64,000 nucleotides of DNA from assembly GCF_900141885.1 (NCBI RefSeq), contig NZ_FQYY01000001.1:495540-559539 (forward strand). The letters are read 5' to 3'. The notes under the pieces are model-generated. The model made no database searches. It saw only the letters and a program-made list of their open reading frames with translations, and was not told the DNA's origin. Origin of the DNA: Mesonia phycicola. GTDB taxonomy: Bacteria > Bacteroidota > Bacteroidia > Flavobacteriales > Flavobacteriaceae. The translations under genes were made by a program, and so were the position numbers. Shown here one piece after another: positions 9,693 through 20,305 of the stretch. The stretch's first letter is position 1. Every line of letters starts with the position of its first letter.

Positions 9693-11036
9693 TTATGCTA
9701 CTGTTTTTCTATTTCTTCCTGATTTCATTAAGCCATCATAATGCTTATTCAATAAATAAGAATTAATCTGCTGCATGGTATCAATTGCTACCCCTACCAT
9801 AATTATTAAAGAAGTTCCTCCAAAAAACAATGCCCAACCTTGCTGAACACCTATGGAAACAACTATTGCTGGAAAAACAGCAATCAATGCTAAAAATACA
9901 GATCCAGGTAGAGTTATTTGAGACATAATTCTATCTAAATACTCAGCAGTTTCACTTCCTGGTCTAATACCTGGAATAAAACCACCGCTTCTTTTTAAAT
10001 CATCTGCCATCTTATTAGTAGGAACCGTAATTGCGGTATAGAAATAAGTAAATATAATAATTAACAATCCGAAAACAAGGTTATACCAAAATCCGAATAT
10101 ATTATTAAATTCTGCTGTTATACCCTGTGCGGTTTCAGAATCTGAAAGACCTGCAACTGCAGAAGGAATAAACATAATAGCTTGCGCAAAAATGATTGGC
10201 ATTACCCCAGAAGCATTAAGCTTTAATGGAATAAATTGCCTAGCACCACCAAACACATTTTTCTCATAACCTCCAGTAGCATTTCTTCTTGCATACTGAA
10301 CAGGTATTTGTCTTACTGCCATTACTAACATAACAGAAGCAAAAATAATAGCAAACCAGATAAATAATTCAATAAGAATCATAATAAGACCACCGTTTGC
10401 ATCAGCTCCAGATACTCTTGATATCCATTCTTGAACAAATGACTGAGGAAGTCTAGCAATAATCCCTACCATAATTAATAAAGAAATACCATTACCTATA
10501 CCTTTTTCTGTAATTCTTTCACCTAACCACATAGCGAAAATACACCCTGTAGTTAAAATGATTACTGAAGAAGCCACAAAACTTATTGAATCTCCTAAAA
10601 GAAAAGCACTATCCGGTAAGGTTCCGTAAAGGTTATAAATATAACCAGGACCCTGAACTAAAGTAATAGCAATAGTTAACCATCTTGTAATTTGGTTAAT
10701 TTTCTTTCTACCACTTTCCCCTTCTTTTTGAAGTTTTTGAAGATATGGAACAGCAATACCCATTAACTGCACTACAATAGATGCAGAAATATAAGGCATT
10801 ATTCCTAATGCAAAAATTGAGGCATTAGAGAAAGCACCCCCTGTAAATGCGTTTAGCAAACCTAATAGACCATCTTCAGTCTGGTTTGCTAAACTTGATA
10901 ATTGTGATGCATCAATACCCGGAAGTACTATCTGAGTACCAAAACGATATACCAATAGAAGACCTAAAGTAATCAATATACGATTCTTTAGCTCTTCTAT
11001 TTTCCAAACGTTTTTTATTGTTTCAATAAATTTCAT
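9693..11036 (-). CDS. secY: Preprotein translocase subunit SecY
   Basis: A 447-residue inner-membrane channel through which SecA or the ribosome pushes unfolded proteins; it works with SecE and SecG, which are not here. About ten hydrophobic segments are visible, with the plug region after the first one and the conserved loop PVQYARRN (C4) and GFIPGIRPG (C5, SecA and ribosome contact). Full length. Its place between rplO and infA is the normal spc-operon position. Confidence 0.97.
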   Translation of the reverse strand: MKFIETIKNVWKIEELKNRILITLGLLLVYRFGTQIVLPGIDASQLSSLANQTEDGLLGLLNAFTGGAFSNASIFALGIMPYISASIVVQLMGIAVPYLQKLQKEGESGRKKINQITRWLTIAITLVQGPGYIYNLYGTLPDSAFLLGDSISFVASSVIILTTGCIFAMWLGERITEKGIGNGISLLIMVGIIARLPQSFVQEWISRVSGADANGGLIMILIELFIWFAIIFASVMLVMAVRQIPVQYARRNATGGYEKNVFGGARQFIPLKLNASGVMPIIFAQAIMFIPSAVAGLSDSETAQGITAEFNNIFGFWYNLVFGLLIIIFTYFYTAITVPTNKMADDLKRSGGFIPGIRPGSETAEYLDRIMSQITLPGSVFLALIAVFPAIVVSIGVQQGWALFFGGTSLIIMVGVAIDTMQQINSYLLNKHYDGLMKSGRNRKTVA

Positions 11037-11045
11037 TATAGAATA

Positions 11046-11498
11046 TTATAAGGTTACAGCTTCCCCACCAGCAGCTTCAATAGCTGCTTTAGCAGATGCA
11101 GTGAACTTGTGAGCAGTAACTTTAAGCTTAGCTTTAAGCTCTCCTCTTCCTAAAATTTTAACCAATTCTGTCTTTGTAGCTAATCTATTATCTACTAAAG
11201 TTTGAAAGTCTACAGTATCAGAAATTTTACCGTTATCTACTAACTTTTGAAGAGTATCTAGGTTTACTGCTTGATATTCCTTACGATTTCTGTTATTGAA
11301 ACCAAATTTAGGAACTCTTCTTTGAAGTGGCATTTGTCCACCTTCAAATCCGATTTTCTTAGAATATCCTGAACGAGATTTAGCCCCTTTATGCCCACGT
11401 GTAGAAGTACCACCTTTACCAGATCCTTGACCTCTACCAATACGTTTGCTGTTAGCTCGAACTGAACCTTTTGCAGGTTTTAAGTTATTTAATTCCAT
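11046..11498 (-). CDS. rplO: 50S ribosomal protein L15
   Basis: A 150-residue late-assembly protein of the large subunit. It starts MELNNLKPAKGSVRANSKRI, followed by the Gly/Lys/Arg-rich extension GRGQGSGKGGTSTRGHKG that enters rRNA, and GGQMPLQRRVPKFGFNN. The folded C-terminal half spans about 70-150. It lies 9 bases upstream of secY. Confidence 0.98.
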   Translation of the reverse strand: MELNNLKPAKGSVRANSKRIGRGQGSGKGGTSTRGHKGAKSRSGYSKKIGFEGGQMPLQRRVPKFGFNNRNRKEYQAVNLDTLQKLVDNGKISDTVDFQTLVDNRLATKTELVKILGRGELKAKLKVTAHKFTASAKAAIEAAGGEAVTL

Positions 11499-11506
11499 CG
11501 TATCGT

Positions 11507-11689
11507 TTATTTTGTTTCTTCAACAGAAACTAAATGTTTTACTTTATTTACCATTCCAAGGATATTTGGAGAATCATCATGTTCAACGGTTTGACCCATT
11601 TTTCTTAAGCCTAAAGCTTCCAATGTAAGCTTCTGGCTTTTGGTGCGATTGATAGCACTTTTTACCTTAGTAACTTTAATCTTTCCCAT
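11507..11689 (-). CDS. rpmD: 50S ribosomal protein L30
   Basis: A 60-residue large-subunit protein with the single ferredoxin-like domain of bacterial L30. MGKIKVTKVKSAINRTKSQK at the start and LGLRKMGQTVEHDDSPNILG in the middle are typical. Order rpsE-rpmD-rplO is conserved. Confidence 0.97.
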   Translation of the reverse strand: MGKIKVTKVKSAINRTKSQKLTLEALGLRKMGQTVEHDDSPNILGMVNKVKHLVSVEETK

Positions 11690-11701
11690 TTCCCTGAATT
11701 A

Positions 11702-12226
11702 TTATCCGTTAAATACCTTGTCTAATGAAACACCACGTTGTTTAGCAACGGTCTCTGCACTTCTTAATTGCAATAATGCATCAAAAGTAGCTTTTACCAC
11801 ATTATGAGGGTTTGAAGAACCTTGGTTCTTAGATAGTACATCATGCACCCCTACAGCTTCTAATACAGCACGTATTGCACCACCGGCAATTACCCCTGTA
11901 CCTGTTGCTGCTGGTAACAATAATACTCTTGCACCACCATATTTACCTTTTTGCTCGTGAGGTAAAGTTCCTTTATTTAAAGGAATTCTAACTAAATTCT
12001 TTTTTGCATCTTCTACAGCTTTAGCAATTGCTTCAGCTACCTCTTTTGACTTACCTAAACCGTGACCTACAACACCGTTTTCATCTCCAACTACAACAAT
12101 AGCAGAAAAACCAAATGCTCTACCACCTTTAGTAACTTTTGTTACACGTTGTACTCCAACTAAACGATCTTTTAAATCTAATCCACTTGGTTTAACAAGC
12201 TCTACATTTTTATAATCTTGATACAT
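11702..12226 (-). CDS. rpsE: 30S ribosomal protein S5
   Basis: A 174-residue protein at the mRNA entry site that affects decoding accuracy. The dsRNA-binding-like N-terminal domain has [20 protein letters not shown] and [19 protein letters not shown]; the C-terminal domain has [19 protein letters not shown] and the RNA-contact loop. It starts 6 bases after the rplR stop. Confidence 0.98.
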   Translation of the reverse strand: MYQDYKNVELVKPSGLDLKDRLVGVQRVTKVTKGGRAFGFSAIVVVGDENGVVGHGLGKSKEVAEAIAKAVEDAKKNLVRIPLNKGTLPHEQKGKYGGARVLLLPAATGTGVIAGGAIRAVLEAVGVHDVLSKNQGSSNPHNVVKATFDALLQLRSAETVAKQRGVSLDKVFNG

Positions 12227-12232
12227 AATCTT

Positions 12233-12580
12233 TTAGAATTTTAGCCCTCCTTCGCGAGCACCGTCTGCTAATGATTTAACTCTTCCGTGATATAAATATC
12301 CGCTTCTGTCGAACGAAATAACTTCTACTCCGGCTTCTTTTGCTTTTTCAGCGATAGCTTTACCTACAGCAACAGCTACCTCGCTTTTAGTTCCTTTATC
12401 GGTAACTTCTCTAGAAGAAGAAGCAGCGATTGTTTTACCACTAACATCATCTATTAACTGAGCATAAATTTCTTTATTACTTCTGAAAACAGAAAGACGT
12501 GGTCTGCTTGATGTACCCGTAATTGTCTTACGAATCCTTCTTCTAATTTTATCTCTTCTTTTTACTTTTGAAAATGCCAT
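12233..12580 (-). CDS. rplR: 50S ribosomal protein L18
   Basis: A 115-residue 5S rRNA binder in the central protuberance, acting with L5. It shows the basic N-terminus [39 protein letters not shown], and the closing [20 protein letters not shown]. It sits between rplF and rpsE as expected. Confidence 0.98.
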   Translation of the reverse strand: MAFSKVKRRDKIRRRIRKTITGTSSRPRLSVFRSNKEIYAQLIDDVSGKTIAASSSREVTDKGTKSEVAVAVGKAIAEKAKEAGVEVISFDRSGYLYHGRVKSLADGAREGGLKF

Positions 12581-12592
12581 AATTACACTTTA

Positions 12593-13135
12593 TTAAGCAG
12601 ACTTACCTGCTTTTCTTCTAATTTGCTCACCTACGAATTTGATACCTTTTCCTTTGTATGGTTCTGGTCTACGGAAAGATCTAATCTTTGCTGCAACCTG
12701 ACCTACTAATTGCTTGTCAAATGAAGTCAGTTTAATAATTGGGTTTTTCCCTTTTTCTGAAACTGTTTCAATTTTAACTTCTGGTGCCAAATCTATTACA
12801 ATATTGTGAGAAAAACCAATAGCTAAATCTAACTTCTGACCTTGATTAGTTGCACGGTAACCCACACCTACTAATTCTAGCTCTTTAGTAAAACCATTTG
12901 ATACTCCCTCAACCATATTTTGAATCAACGCTCTATATAAACCATGCTTGGCTTTGAAAGCTTTTTTATCAGAAGGTCTTTCAAGAATTACTTCGTTATC
13001 TTCAATCTTAATCTCGATATCGCTAAACTCTTGAGTTAATTCTCCTAATTTTCCTTTTACAGTAACGATCCCATCCTTAATAGTAACGGTTACGCCTTCT
13101 GGAATTGATACTGGACTTTTACCTATTCTTGACAT
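12593..13135 (-). CDS. rplF: 50S ribosomal protein L6
   Basis: A 180-residue two-domain protein by the sarcin-ricin loop and the GTPase centre. The start MSRIGKSPVSIPEGVTVTI and the C-terminal signature PEPYKGKGIKFVGEQIRRKA are diagnostic. The two repeated L6 domains cover about 1-80 and 90-175. Confidence 0.98.
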   Translation of the reverse strand: MSRIGKSPVSIPEGVTVTIKDGIVTVKGKLGELTQEFSDIEIKIEDNEVILERPSDKKAFKAKHGLYRALIQNMVEGVSNGFTKELELVGVGYRATNQGQKLDLAIGFSHNIVIDLAPEVKIETVSEKGKNPIIKLTSFDKQLVGQVAAKIRSFRRPEPYKGKGIKFVGEQIRRKAGKSA

Positions 13136-13153
13136 GTTTTCGTCTTTTAAATT

Positions 13154-13552
13154 TTAGTAAACGTAGCAAAGAACTTCACCACCTACATTTTCTTTTCTAG
13201 CTTGCTTATCAGTCATTACTCCGTGAGAAGTAGAGATAATAGCAACTCCAAGACCATTTAATACACGCGGTAATTCACCTGCACCAGCATACTTTCGAAG
13301 TCCAGGCTTACTTATTCTTTGTATCTCTTTGATAACAGAGTCTTTAGTATCTTTATCATACTTAAGAGCTATTTTGATAGTACCTCTTGTACCCTCATCA
13401 TCAAATTTATAACTAAGAATATATCCTTGATCGAATAATATTTTAGTGATTTGCTTTTTTAAATTAGAAGATGGTATTTCTACCACACGGTGACTTGCAG
13501 CCACCGCGTTTCTAATTCTAGTTAAATAATCTGCAATAGGATCTGTATTCAT
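13154..13552 (-). CDS. rpsH: 30S ribosomal protein S8
   Basis: A 132-residue primary binder of 16S rRNA helix 21. It starts [16 protein letters not shown] and ends with the S8 signature [20 protein letters not shown] and GEVLCYVY. In enteric bacteria S8 represses the spc operon by binding near rplE; nothing here shows whether that occurs in this organism. Confidence 0.98.
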   Translation of the reverse strand: MNTDPIADYLTRIRNAVAASHRVVEIPSSNLKKQITKILFDQGYILSYKFDDEGTRGTIKIALKYDKDTKDSVIKEIQRISKPGLRKYAGAGELPRVLNGLGVAIISTSHGVMTDKQARKENVGGEVLCYVY

Positions 13553-13612
13553 CTATTTTTGTTTGTGGTTGTGGTTTTCTATAATTAAAGAACCTTCAAC
13601 CGATTAAAATTT

Positions 13613-13882
13613 TTACCAACTAGCTTTTTTAACTCCTGGAATTAATCCTTTATTAGCCATTTCTCTAAACATTACACGAGAAAGACCAAATTGTCTCATA
13701 TACCCTTTTGGTCTACCTGTTAATTTACATCTGTTATGTAAACGTACAGGAGAAGAGTTTTTTGGCAATTTTTGTAATGCTTCGTAGTCTCCAGCTTCTT
13801 TTAAAGCTTCTCTCTTCGCAGCATACTTTTCTACCAATTTTTCTCTTTTTACCTCACGGGCTTTCATTGATTCTTTAGCCAT
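13613..13882 (-). CDS. rpsN: 30S ribosomal protein S14, C-minus form
   Basis: An 89-residue protein of the small-subunit head. The C-terminal block [20 protein letters not shown] has one Cys instead of the CxxC...CxxC zinc ribbon of short S14, and the length matches the zinc-free long form. It ends [11 protein letters not shown], the family terminus. A 60-base gap separates it from rpsH. Confidence 0.98.
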   Translation of the reverse strand: MAKESMKAREVKREKLVEKYAAKREALKEAGDYEALQKLPKNSSPVRLHNRCKLTGRPKGYMRQFGLSRVMFREMANKGLIPGVKKASW

Positions 13883-13884
13883 AA

Positions 13885-14436
13885 TTAATTCTTTTTAAAA
13901 GGTAATCCTAGTTCTGTTAACAATGATTTTGCTTCTTTATCTGTTTCTGCAGTAGTAACAAAAGTAATATCCATTCCAGAGATTTTGTTCACCTTATCGA
14001 TATTAATTTCAGGAAAAATTATTTGCTCAGTTATACCTAAGTTATAATTTCCTCTACCATCAAATCCAGTAGCTTTAATCCCGTTAAAATCACGAACACG
14101 AGGAAGTGAAGCAGTGATTAAACGGTCTAAAAATTCATACATGCGATCTCCTCTTAACGTAACTTTTGCACCAATTGGCATCCCTTTACGTAATTTAAAT
14201 GAAGCAACATCTTTTTTAGAGATAGTTGATACCGCTTTTTGACCAGTAATTGTAGTTAATTCATCTACAGCGTGATCAATAAGTTTTTTATCAGCTACAG
14301 CTGCACCTACACCTCTACTCAAAACTATTTTAGTAAGTTTTGGTACTTGCATCACATTCTCGTAACTAAATTCTTCGGTAAGAGCAGAAATGACCTTGTC
14401 TTTATACTCTTGTCTAAGTCTTGGTACGTAACTCAT
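13885..14436 (-). CDS. rplE: 50S ribosomal protein L5
   Basis: A 183-residue central-protuberance protein that binds 5S rRNA and touches the P-site tRNA. It shows [17 protein letters not shown], the signature [17 protein letters not shown], and [20 protein letters not shown]. It starts 2 bases downstream of the rplX stop, and rpsN follows at the same 2-base spacing. Confidence 0.98.
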   Translation of the reverse strand: MSYVPRLRQEYKDKVISALTEEFSYENVMQVPKLTKIVLSRGVGAAVADKKLIDHAVDELTTITGQKAVSTISKKDVASFKLRKGMPIGAKVTLRGDRMYEFLDRLITASLPRVRDFNGIKATGFDGRGNYNLGITEQIIFPEINIDKVNKISGMDITFVTTAETDKEAKSLLTELGLPFKKN

Positions 14437-14438
14437 AA

Positions 14439-14750
14439 TTAGATTACTTCATTAGATTTTTTAGAAAATCTCACTTTTTTATCTCCATCCATTTTAAGAC
14501 CTACTCTAGTAGTCTGCCCATCCTTAGTTAACAAACTAAGGTTAGATATATGTATTGGAGCTTCTTTTTTCACAATTCCTCCTTGAGGGTTGGCTGCACT
14601 TGGCTTCTCATGTTTAGAAATCATGTTCACACCCTCAACAATTGCTTTATTCTTTTCAATAAATACTGTCTTCACCTTACCTTCTTGACCTTTATGGTCT
14701 CCAGCGATTACCTTTACAGTATCTCCTGATTTTATTTTAAGCTTTGCCAT
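14439..14750 (-). CDS. rplX: 50S ribosomal protein L24
   Basis: A 103-residue assembly initiator of the large subunit. The N-terminal KOW motif is [15 protein letters not shown] (about residues 13-27), followed by [20 protein letters not shown], the L24 signature stretch. It follows rplN by 10 bases. Confidence 0.98.
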   Translation of the reverse strand: MAKLKIKSGDTVKVIAGDHKGQEGKVKTVFIEKNKAIVEGVNMISKHEKPSAANPQGGIVKKEAPIHISNLSLLTKDGQTTRVGLKMDGDKKVRFSKKSNEVI

Positions 14751-14760
14751 CTTTTGTGTA

Positions 14761-15129
14761 TTAAAGCACCTCTGGTGCTAATGATACAATTTTCATAAAT
14801 TGTCTATCACGAAGCTCACGAGCTACAGGACCAAAAACACGAGTTCCTCTCATTTCTCCTGCTGGGTTCAATAAAACACAAGCATTATCATCGAAACGAA
14901 TATAAGAACCGTCAGGTCTGCGAACTTCTTTTTTGGTACGAACTACAACTGCAGTAGAAACAGCTCCTTTTTTAATGTTTCCATTAGGAGTTGCTTCTTT
15001 TACACTAACAACAATTTTGTCACCTACAGAAGCATATCTCTTCTTTGTACCACCTAATACTCTAATTGCTAAAACTTCTTTAGCACCAGTATTATCAGCT
15101 ACTCTTAATCTAGATTCTTGTTGTACCAT
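14761..15129 (-). CDS. rplN: 50S ribosomal protein L14
   Basis: A 122-residue OB-like protein at the subunit interface. [20 protein letters not shown] at the start and the signature block ending [19 protein letters not shown], then [20 protein letters not shown], identify it. Order rpsQ-rplN-rplX is conserved. Confidence 0.98.
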   Translation of the reverse strand: MVQQESRLRVADNTGAKEVLAIRVLGGTKKRYASVGDKIVVSVKEATPNGNIKKGAVSTAVVVRTKKEVRRPDGSYIRFDDNACVLLNPAGEMRGTRVFGPVARELRDRQFMKIVSLAPEVL

Positions 15130-15131
15130 AA

Positions 15132-15389
15132 TTACTTCGCTCTTTCAATTATTTCTACTAATCTCCAACTTTTAGTTTTACTTAAAGGTCTAGTCTCCAT
15201 GATCTTTACAGTATCACCTTCGTTGCAGTCATTTTTCTCGTCGTGCGCTACATACTTTTTCGTTTTTAAAACGAATTTACCATACATAGGGTGTTTAATT
15301 TTCTTAACTTCTGAAACGACAATAGATTTCTCCATTTTGTTACTAGTTACTACACCTATACGCTCTTTTCTTAAGTTTCTTTTTTCCAT
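15132..15389 (-). CDS. rpsQ: 30S ribosomal protein S17
   Basis: An 85-residue OB-fold primary binder of 16S rRNA. It begins [20 protein letters not shown] and has [19 protein letters not shown] and [20 protein letters not shown], the S17 signature. Both neighbours are only 2 bases away. Confidence 0.98.
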   Translation of the reverse strand: MEKRNLRKERIGVVTSNKMEKSIVVSEVKKIKHPMYGKFVLKTKKYVAHDEKNDCNEGDTVKIMETRPLSKTKSWRLVEIIERAK

Positions 15390-15391
15390 CC

Positions 15392-15598
15392 TTACTCAGC
15401 AGAATTATTGTGTAATTCTCTTTTTCTCGATTCTGTCGCTAAACGCGCAATAGTCCTTCTTACAGTTCTTAACTGCGCAGGGTTATCTAAAGGCGTAATT
15501 ACGTGAGCCATTCTTAAATCTGTTAAAGATTTAGATGCGTTAGCTAACTCTTCTTGTAATTCAGCTACTGATAATTTTTCTACTTCTGATTGTTTCAT
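15392..15598 (-). CDS. rpmC: 50S ribosomal protein L29
   Basis: A 68-residue two-helix protein at the tunnel exit that helps bind trigger factor and SRP. The start is set at the ATG of [18 protein letters not shown] (15598); a longer frame adds 11 residues that overlap rplP and do not look like L29. [20 protein letters not shown] is the family signature region. Confidence 0.97.
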   Translation of the reverse strand: MKQSEVEKLSVAELQEELANASKSLTDLRMAHVITPLDNPAQLRTVRRTIARLATESRKRELHNNSAE

Positions 15599-15608
15599 AA
15601 TTTCCAAA

Positions 15609-16028
15609 TTATTCTTGATAATCCCTTGCAACGATAAATTTAGTTCTTACCGGAAGTTTCTGAGCTGCTAAACGCAACGCTTCTTTAGCAGTTGCCAATG
15701 GCACACCACCTAATTCAAAAAGAATTCTTCCCGGCTTCACTACTGCTGCCCAATATTCTACATTACCCTTACCTTTACCCATACGAACCTCAAGAGGTTT
15801 TTTAGTAATAGGTTTGTCTGGGAAGATTTTGATCCAAAGAGATCCTTCCCTCTTCATATAACGAGTAGCAGCAATACGAGCGGCTTCAATTTGTCTCGCT
15901 GTAACAAAACTTGAATCTAAAGATTTGATTCCAAAAGTACCGTTAGATAATCTATGCCCTCTTTGAGCAAGACCTTTCATACGTCCCTTTTGCTGTTTTC
16001 TATATTTTGTTCTTTTAGGCTGTAACAT
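15609..16028 (-). CDS. rplP: 50S ribosomal protein L16
   Basis: A 139-residue protein next to the peptidyl-transferase centre and A-site tRNA. It opens [20 protein letters not shown] and carries [20 protein letters not shown] and [20 protein letters not shown], both L16 signatures. It starts 18 bases after rpsC. Confidence 0.98.
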   Translation of the reverse strand: MLQPKRTKYRKQQKGRMKGLAQRGHRLSNGTFGIKSLDSSFVTARQIEAARIAATRYMKREGSLWIKIFPDKPITKKPLEVRMGKGKGNVEYWAAVVKPGRILFELGGVPLATAKEALRLAAQKLPVRTKFIVARDYQE

Positions 16029-16046
16029 TTCTCTTTCTTTAAAAAA

Positions 16047-16766
16047 TTACTTTCTACGACGTGATTTGTTACCACCTCGTCCAGATCCAGATTTTCCTCC
16101 CTGCTTTTTAGATAAACCAACTAGCGGAGATAATTCTCTTTTTCCATAAACTTCACCTTTCATGATCCAAACTTTAACACCTAATCTACCATAAGTAGTA
16201 TGTGCCTCAACTAAAGCATAATCAATATCAGCTCTAAATGTAGATAAAGGGATTCTACCATCTTTATAAGCTTCTGAACGTGCCATTTCAGCGCCATTTA
16301 AACGACCTGAAATCTGAATTTTAATTCCTTCAGCATTCATACGCATAGCAGCTGCAATAGCCATCTTAATTGCACGACGGTAAGAGATTCTATTCTCAAT
16401 TTGTCTAGCAACACTTGCACCTACTAAATGAGCATCCAATTCAGGTCTTTTAATTTCAAAAATATTAACCTGAACTTCTTTACCTGTAATTTTCTTAAGC
16501 TCTTCTTTTAACTTGTCTACCTCCTGACCGCCTTTACCAATTATAATACCTGGTCTTGCAGTGGTGATAGTAACGGTTACAAGTTTAAGAGTACGCTCAA
16601 TAATTACTCTAGATACACTCGCTTTTGAAAGACGAGCATGGATATACTTTCTAATCTTATCGTCTTCGGCTAATTTATCACCGTAGTCGTTACCTCCGTA
16701 CCAGTTAGATTCCCATCCTCTAATGATACCAAGTCTATTTCCGATTGGATTTGTTTTTTGTCCCAT
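16047..16766 (-). CDS. rpsC: 30S ribosomal protein S3
   Basis: A 239-residue mRNA-entry protein with helicase-like function. The KH type II domain has [20 protein letters not shown] (about residues 63-82); the C-terminal S3 domain has the [13 protein letters not shown] and [14 protein letters not shown] motifs, then a basic Gly/Ser/Lys tail. It overlaps no neighbour and follows rplV by 8 bases. Confidence 0.98.
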   Translation of the reverse strand: MGQKTNPIGNRLGIIRGWESNWYGGNDYGDKLAEDDKIRKYIHARLSKASVSRVIIERTLKLVTVTITTARPGIIIGKGGQEVDKLKEELKKITGKEVQVNIFEIKRPELDAHLVGASVARQIENRISYRRAIKMAIAAAMRMNAEGIKIQISGRLNGAEMARSEAYKDGRIPLSTFRADIDYALVEAHTTYGRLGVKVWIMKGEVYGKRELSPLVGLSKKQGGKSGSGRGGNKSRRRK

Positions 16767-16774
16767 ACTACTTT

Positions 16775-17182
16775 CTAGCTTTGTGTATTATTTTTAGACC
16801 CTAAAACCAATGTAACATGGTTAGATCTTTTTCTTATCCTGTGTGCTCTACCTTGCGGAGCAGGTCTCAATCTCTTAAGCATTGCACCTCCATCCACACG
16901 GATTTCCTTAACAAATAACTCTGCATCTTCAACACTAGCATCTTCATTCTTCACTTGCCAGTTAGCAATTGCTGAAAGAAGAAGTTTTTCTAATCTCAAA
17001 GAAGCTTCTTTATTATTAAACTTAAGAATCTGAAGCGCTTTCTCTACACCTTCACCACGAACTAAATCTGCAACTAAACGCATTTTTCTTGGCGAAGTAG
17101 GGCAGTTATTCAGCTTGGCAAAAGCCACTTGCTTCTTAGCTTCTTTTATTTGCTCTGCTCTTTCTCTTTTACGAACTCCCAT
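16775..17182 (-). CDS. rplV: 50S ribosomal protein L22
   Basis: A 135-residue protein lining the exit tunnel with a beta-hairpin. [20 protein letters not shown] and the closing [20 protein letters not shown] with [11 protein letters not shown] are diagnostic. The N-terminal 20 residues form a basic extension compared with the enterobacterial protein. Confidence 0.98.
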   Translation of the reverse strand: MGVRKRERAEQIKEAKKQVAFAKLNNCPTSPRKMRLVADLVRGEGVEKALQILKFNNKEASLRLEKLLLSAIANWQVKNEDASVEDAELFVKEIRVDGGAMLKRLRPAPQGRAHRIRKRSNHVTLVLGSKNNTQS

Positions 17183-17190
17183 AGCTTCAA

Positions 17191-17469
17191 TTATCTTTTA
17201 CCTTTATTTTTAGCACCAGCATGCCCTCTAAAAGAACGAGTTGGTGAAAATTCTCCTAATTTATGACCTACCATATTCTCAGTAACATAAACAGGAATAA
17301 ATTGTTTCCCATTATGAACTCCTATAGTTTGCCCAACAAAATCTGGAGTAATCATAGAAGCGCGAGACCAAGTTTTGATCACAGTTTTCTTACCAGACTC
17401 AACATTTTGAGCAACTTTCTTCTCTAATTTATAGTGAACGTAAGGTCCTTTTTTTAATGAACGTGCCAT
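17191..17469 (-). CDS. rpsS: 30S ribosomal protein S19
   Basis: A 92-residue protein of the small-subunit head. It begins [19 protein letters not shown] and carries the signature [20 protein letters not shown], then [13 protein letters not shown]. It is 6 bases downstream of rplB, consistent with coupled translation. Confidence 0.98.
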   Translation of the reverse strand: MARSLKKGPYVHYKLEKKVAQNVESGKKTVIKTWSRASMITPDFVGQTIGVHNGKQFIPVYVTENMVGHKLGEFSPTRSFRGHAGAKNKGKR

Positions 17470-17475
17470 ATCTTA

Positions 17476-18303
17476 TTATTTCTTTCTACGTTCTACAATA
17501 TACTTATTACTCGACTTAGTCTTAGAACGGGTTCTAAATCCTTTAGCAGGAAGACCTTTTCTTGATCTTGGATGACCTCCAGAAGAACGACCTTCACCAC
17601 CTCCCATAGGGTGATCAACCGGGTTCATTACTACTGGTCTTGTTCTTGGCCTTCTACCTAACCAACGACTTCTACCTGCTTTACCAGACACAAGTAATTG
17701 ATGATCACTATTAGAAATAGCACCGATAGTAGCCATACAATCTGCAAGAATCATTCTAGTTTCTCCAGAAGGAAGCTTCACAGTTGCATACTTACCCTCT
17801 CTAGCCATTAACTGAGCAAAAGCACCAGCACTACGAGCCATAACAGCACCTTGACCTGGACGCAATTCTATACAAGAAATAACTGTACCTAAAGGTATCT
17901 GAGATAAAGGCATTGCATTACCTATTTCCGTAGGAACATTTGAAGTTCCAGAAACCAAATTCTGCCCAACTTGTAATCCATTTTGCGCAACCACATATCT
18001 TTTCTCACCATCTTGATAATTCAATAAAGCAATAAAAGCTGTACGGTTTGGATCATACTCAATACTAGCCACTGTTCCAGGAACACCCTGCTTATCTCTT
18101 TTAAAATCGATAATACGGTAACGTTTCTTATGACCACCACCTAAGTAGCGCATAGTCATTTTACCCTGACTGTTTCTACCACCAGATCGTTTTTTCGGAG
18201 CTAATAAACTCTTCTCCGGCTTATCAGTTGTAATAGCGTCATAACCATTAACAACTCTAAAACGCTGACCAGGTGTGATTGGTTTTAATTTTCTTACTGA
18301 CAT
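17476..18303 (-). CDS. rplB: 50S ribosomal protein L2
   Basis: A 275-residue primary rRNA binder needed for subunit joining and peptidyl transfer. The start [20 protein letters not shown], the [17 protein letters not shown] block near residue 56 and the C-terminal signature [19 protein letters not shown] with the conserved His are clear. The basic tail ends [11 protein letters not shown]. Confidence 0.98.
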   Translation of the reverse strand: MSVRKLKPITPGQRFRVVNGYDAITTDKPEKSLLAPKKRSGGRNSQGKMTMRYLGGGHKKRYRIIDFKRDKQGVPGTVASIEYDPNRTAFIALLNYQDGEKRYVVAQNGLQVGQNLVSGTSNVPTEIGNAMPLSQIPLGTVISCIELRPGQGAVMARSAGAFAQLMAREGKYATVKLPSGETRMILADCMATIGAISNSDHQLLVSGKAGRSRWLGRRPRTRPVVMNPVDHPMGGGEGRSSGGHPRSRKGLPAKGFRTRSKTKSSNKYIVERRKK

Positions 18304-18312
18304 TTTTTAATC

Positions 18313-18603
18313 TTAAAGATTAGCATATAAATCAATTGTTTCACCTTCCGCCAACTGTACAATTGCCTTTTTAAAAGCACTTGTTTTACCAGTTACGATT
18401 CCCGTTTTTGTATAACGAGTTCTTCGATCTGGACGGACATTCATCGTGCGAACTTTCTGTACTGAAACGCCATAAGCAGACTCAACTGCATCTTTAATTT
18501 CAATCTTGTTCGACTTATTATTCACTACAAACGAATAACGATTATTTACCTCACTATCGTTAGTAGCTTTTTCTGTAATAATAGGTTTTATTAAGATACT
18601 CAT
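18313..18603 (-). CDS. rplW: 50S ribosomal protein L23
   Basis: A 96-residue tunnel-exit protein and docking site for trigger factor and SRP. It starts MSILIKPIITEKATNDSEVN and has the IEIKDAVESAYGVSVQKVRT helix-strand pair typical of L23. Confidence 0.97.
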   Translation of the reverse strand: MSILIKPIITEKATNDSEVNNRYSFVVNNKSNKIEIKDAVESAYGVSVQKVRTMNVRPDRRTRYTKTGIVTGKTSAFKKAIVQLAEGETIDLYANL

Positions 18604-18608
18604 AACGT

Positions 18609-19238
18609 TTATTTACTCAAGTTCGATTCAATTCCTTCTAAAGAGCTCTCTAAAAATACTATATTATTCGCATTAAGAATTTTATAAGTACTTAATTCTG
18701 AAGATGTTACCACTTCAGCAGCCTTTAAATTACGTGATGACAAATATACATTATTATTTGACTCTCCCAACACAAATAGAGATTTTTTCCCCTCAATACC
18801 AAGGTCTTGCAATAATGTGATGAAATTTTTAGTTTTTGCAGAGTCGAAATTTAAACTATCTACTACTAAAATTTCACTGTTTTTTGCTTTTTGACTTAGT
18901 GCAGATTTTCTTGCAAGCCTCTTTAAACCTTTATTTAATTTAAAGCTGTAGTTTCTTGGTCTTGGACCAAAAACTCTACCTCCACCTTTAAAAATAGGAG
19001 ATTTAATACTACCTGCACGAGCTGTACCTGTACCCTTTTGCTTTTTAATCTTACGAGTACTTCCAGTAATTTCTGCACGCTCTTTAGCCTTGTGAGTACC
19101 TTGACGCTGATTAGCTAAATATTGTTTAACATCTAAATAAATAGCATGCTCATTAGGCTCTACTCCAAAAACAGAATCAGAAAGAGTAACCTTTCTACCT
19201 GTTTCTTTTCCTTTAATATCTAATACTGCTACTTCCAT
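18609..19238 (-). CDS. rplD: 50S ribosomal protein L4
   Basis: A 209-residue assembly protein whose extended loop lines the exit tunnel. The loop is visible as [20 protein letters not shown] followed by [17 protein letters not shown]. In enterobacteria L4 represses the S10 operon; the equivalent target is not evident here. Its first base overlaps the last base of rplC, a coupled arrangement. Confidence 0.98.
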   Translation of the reverse strand: MEVAVLDIKGKETGRKVTLSDSVFGVEPNEHAIYLDVKQYLANQRQGTHKAKERAEITGSTRKIKKQKGTGTARAGSIKSPIFKGGGRVFGPRPRNYSFKLNKGLKRLARKSALSQKAKNSEILVVDSLNFDSAKTKNFITLLQDLGIEGKKSLFVLGESNNNVYLSSRNLKAAEVVTSSELSTYKILNANNIVFLESSLEGIESNLSK

Positions 19239-19855
19239 TACTTCTGAATGATTACATAAGCGTTTTTATGGCCAGGAACACATCCTTTAACCACAAGTAG
19301 ATTTTTATCTGCTACTACTTTTAACACTTTAAGGTTTTGTACTTTTACTTTATCGCCACCCATTCTTCCTGCCATACGCATTCCTTTGAATACTCTTGCA
19401 GGGTAAGATGCCGCACCAATTGAACCAGGAGCTCTTAAACGGTTATGTTGACCGTGAGTTGCTTGACCAACACCACCAAAGCCGTGTCTTTTTACAACTC
19501 CCTGAAAACCCTTACCTTTAGAAGTACCTGAAACATCTACAAATTCACCTTCTTGAAAATGCTCAGCAGTAACTTCATCTCCTAATTTCAATTCTGTTTT
19601 AAATCCTTGAAATTCAACAACACGACGCTTTCCAACAGTACCAGCTTTTTTAAAGTGACCTTTTTCGGCACTAGTAGTACTCTTTTCTGTCTTGTCATCG
19701 AAACCAAGTTGAATTGCTTCATACCCGTCAACCTCTTTGGTTCTGACTTGGGTAACTACGCATGGCCCAGCTTGAATAACGGTACAAGGGATGTTTTTCC
19801 CGTTCTCGTCGAAAATGCTGGTCATTCCGATTTTTTTTCCTATTAACCCAGACAT
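19238..19855 (-). CDS. rplC: 50S ribosomal protein L3
   Basis: A 205-residue early assembly protein reaching to the peptidyl-transferase centre. It starts [20 protein letters not shown], has [19 protein letters not shown] and [20 protein letters not shown], the L3 signatures. A 134-base spacer with two hairpins separates it from rpsJ, an unusually large gap inside this cluster. Confidence 0.98.
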   Translation of the reverse strand: MSGLIGKKIGMTSIFDENGKNIPCTVIQAGPCVVTQVRTKEVDGYEAIQLGFDDKTEKSTTSAEKGHFKKAGTVGKRRVVEFQGFKTELKLGDEVTAEHFQEGEFVDVSGTSKGKGFQGVVKRHGFGGVGQATHGQHNRLRAPGSIGAASYPARVFKGMRMAGRMGGDKVKVQNLKVLKVVADKNLLVVKGCVPGHKNAYVIIQK

Positions 19856-19887
19856 AATAATTATTAATTAAAAATTTATTTAAAAAA

Positions 19888-19982
19888 TTCAGGGCACGAA
19901 AATACATCCTGCCCTGAATATACTTTCCATTTTTCCCTCGCTCGAAGCTCAGGACATGTTTTTCTAAGAAATTTTCTTAGAA
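19888..19982 (-). promoter_or_regulatory. Two hairpins in the rpsJ-rplC spacer
   Basis: Right after rpsJ, 19962-19982 is a near-perfect palindrome (TTCTAAGAAA / TTTCTTAGAA, one-base centre). Further on, 19888-19918 has arms TTCAGGGCA / TGCCCTGAA with a 13-base loop, followed on the minus strand by TTTTTTAAAT. The second could act as an attenuator or partial terminator between fusA-rpsJ and the S10 block, or as an RNA processing site. No clear promoter box was found after it. Confidence 0.5.
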
Positions 19983-19989
19983 GATATAC

Positions 19990-20295
19990 TTAAACCTTTA
20001 TCTCTACCTCTACTCCACTTGGTAATTCAAGCTTCATTAACGCATCAATAGTCTTTGATGATGAGCTATAAATATCAAGTAATCTTTTATAAGAACTTAA
20101 CTGAAATTGCTCTCTAGACTTTTTGTTAACGTGAGGAGAACGAAGTACTGTAAAAATCTTTTTATGAGTTGGTAATGGAATTGGACCCGTAACCACTGCT
20201 CCAGTAGTCTTTACAGTTTTTACAATCTTCTCAGCAGACTTGTCTACTAAATTATGATCGTAAGACTTTAATTTTATTCTAATTTTTTGACTCAT
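19990..20295 (-). CDS. rpsJ: 30S ribosomal protein S10
   Basis: A 101-residue protein of the small-subunit head; in many bacteria it also serves as NusE in antitermination. [20 protein letters not shown] and the signature [20 protein letters not shown] are diagnostic. It follows fusA by 10 bases, the Bacteroidota order without tuf in between. Confidence 0.98.
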   Translation of the reverse strand: MSQKIRIKLKSYDHNLVDKSAEKIVKTVKTTGAVVTGPIPLPTHKKIFTVLRSPHVNKKSREQFQLSSYKRLLDIYSSSSKTIDALMKLELPSGVEVEIKV

Positions 20296-20305
20296 TTTCC
20301 TTATT

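Noticed and set aside
15118..15453. A 111-residue hydrophobic plus-strand frame
   Set aside because: Antisense to rpsQ and rpmC; hydrophobicity comes from reading Lys-rich codons backwards.
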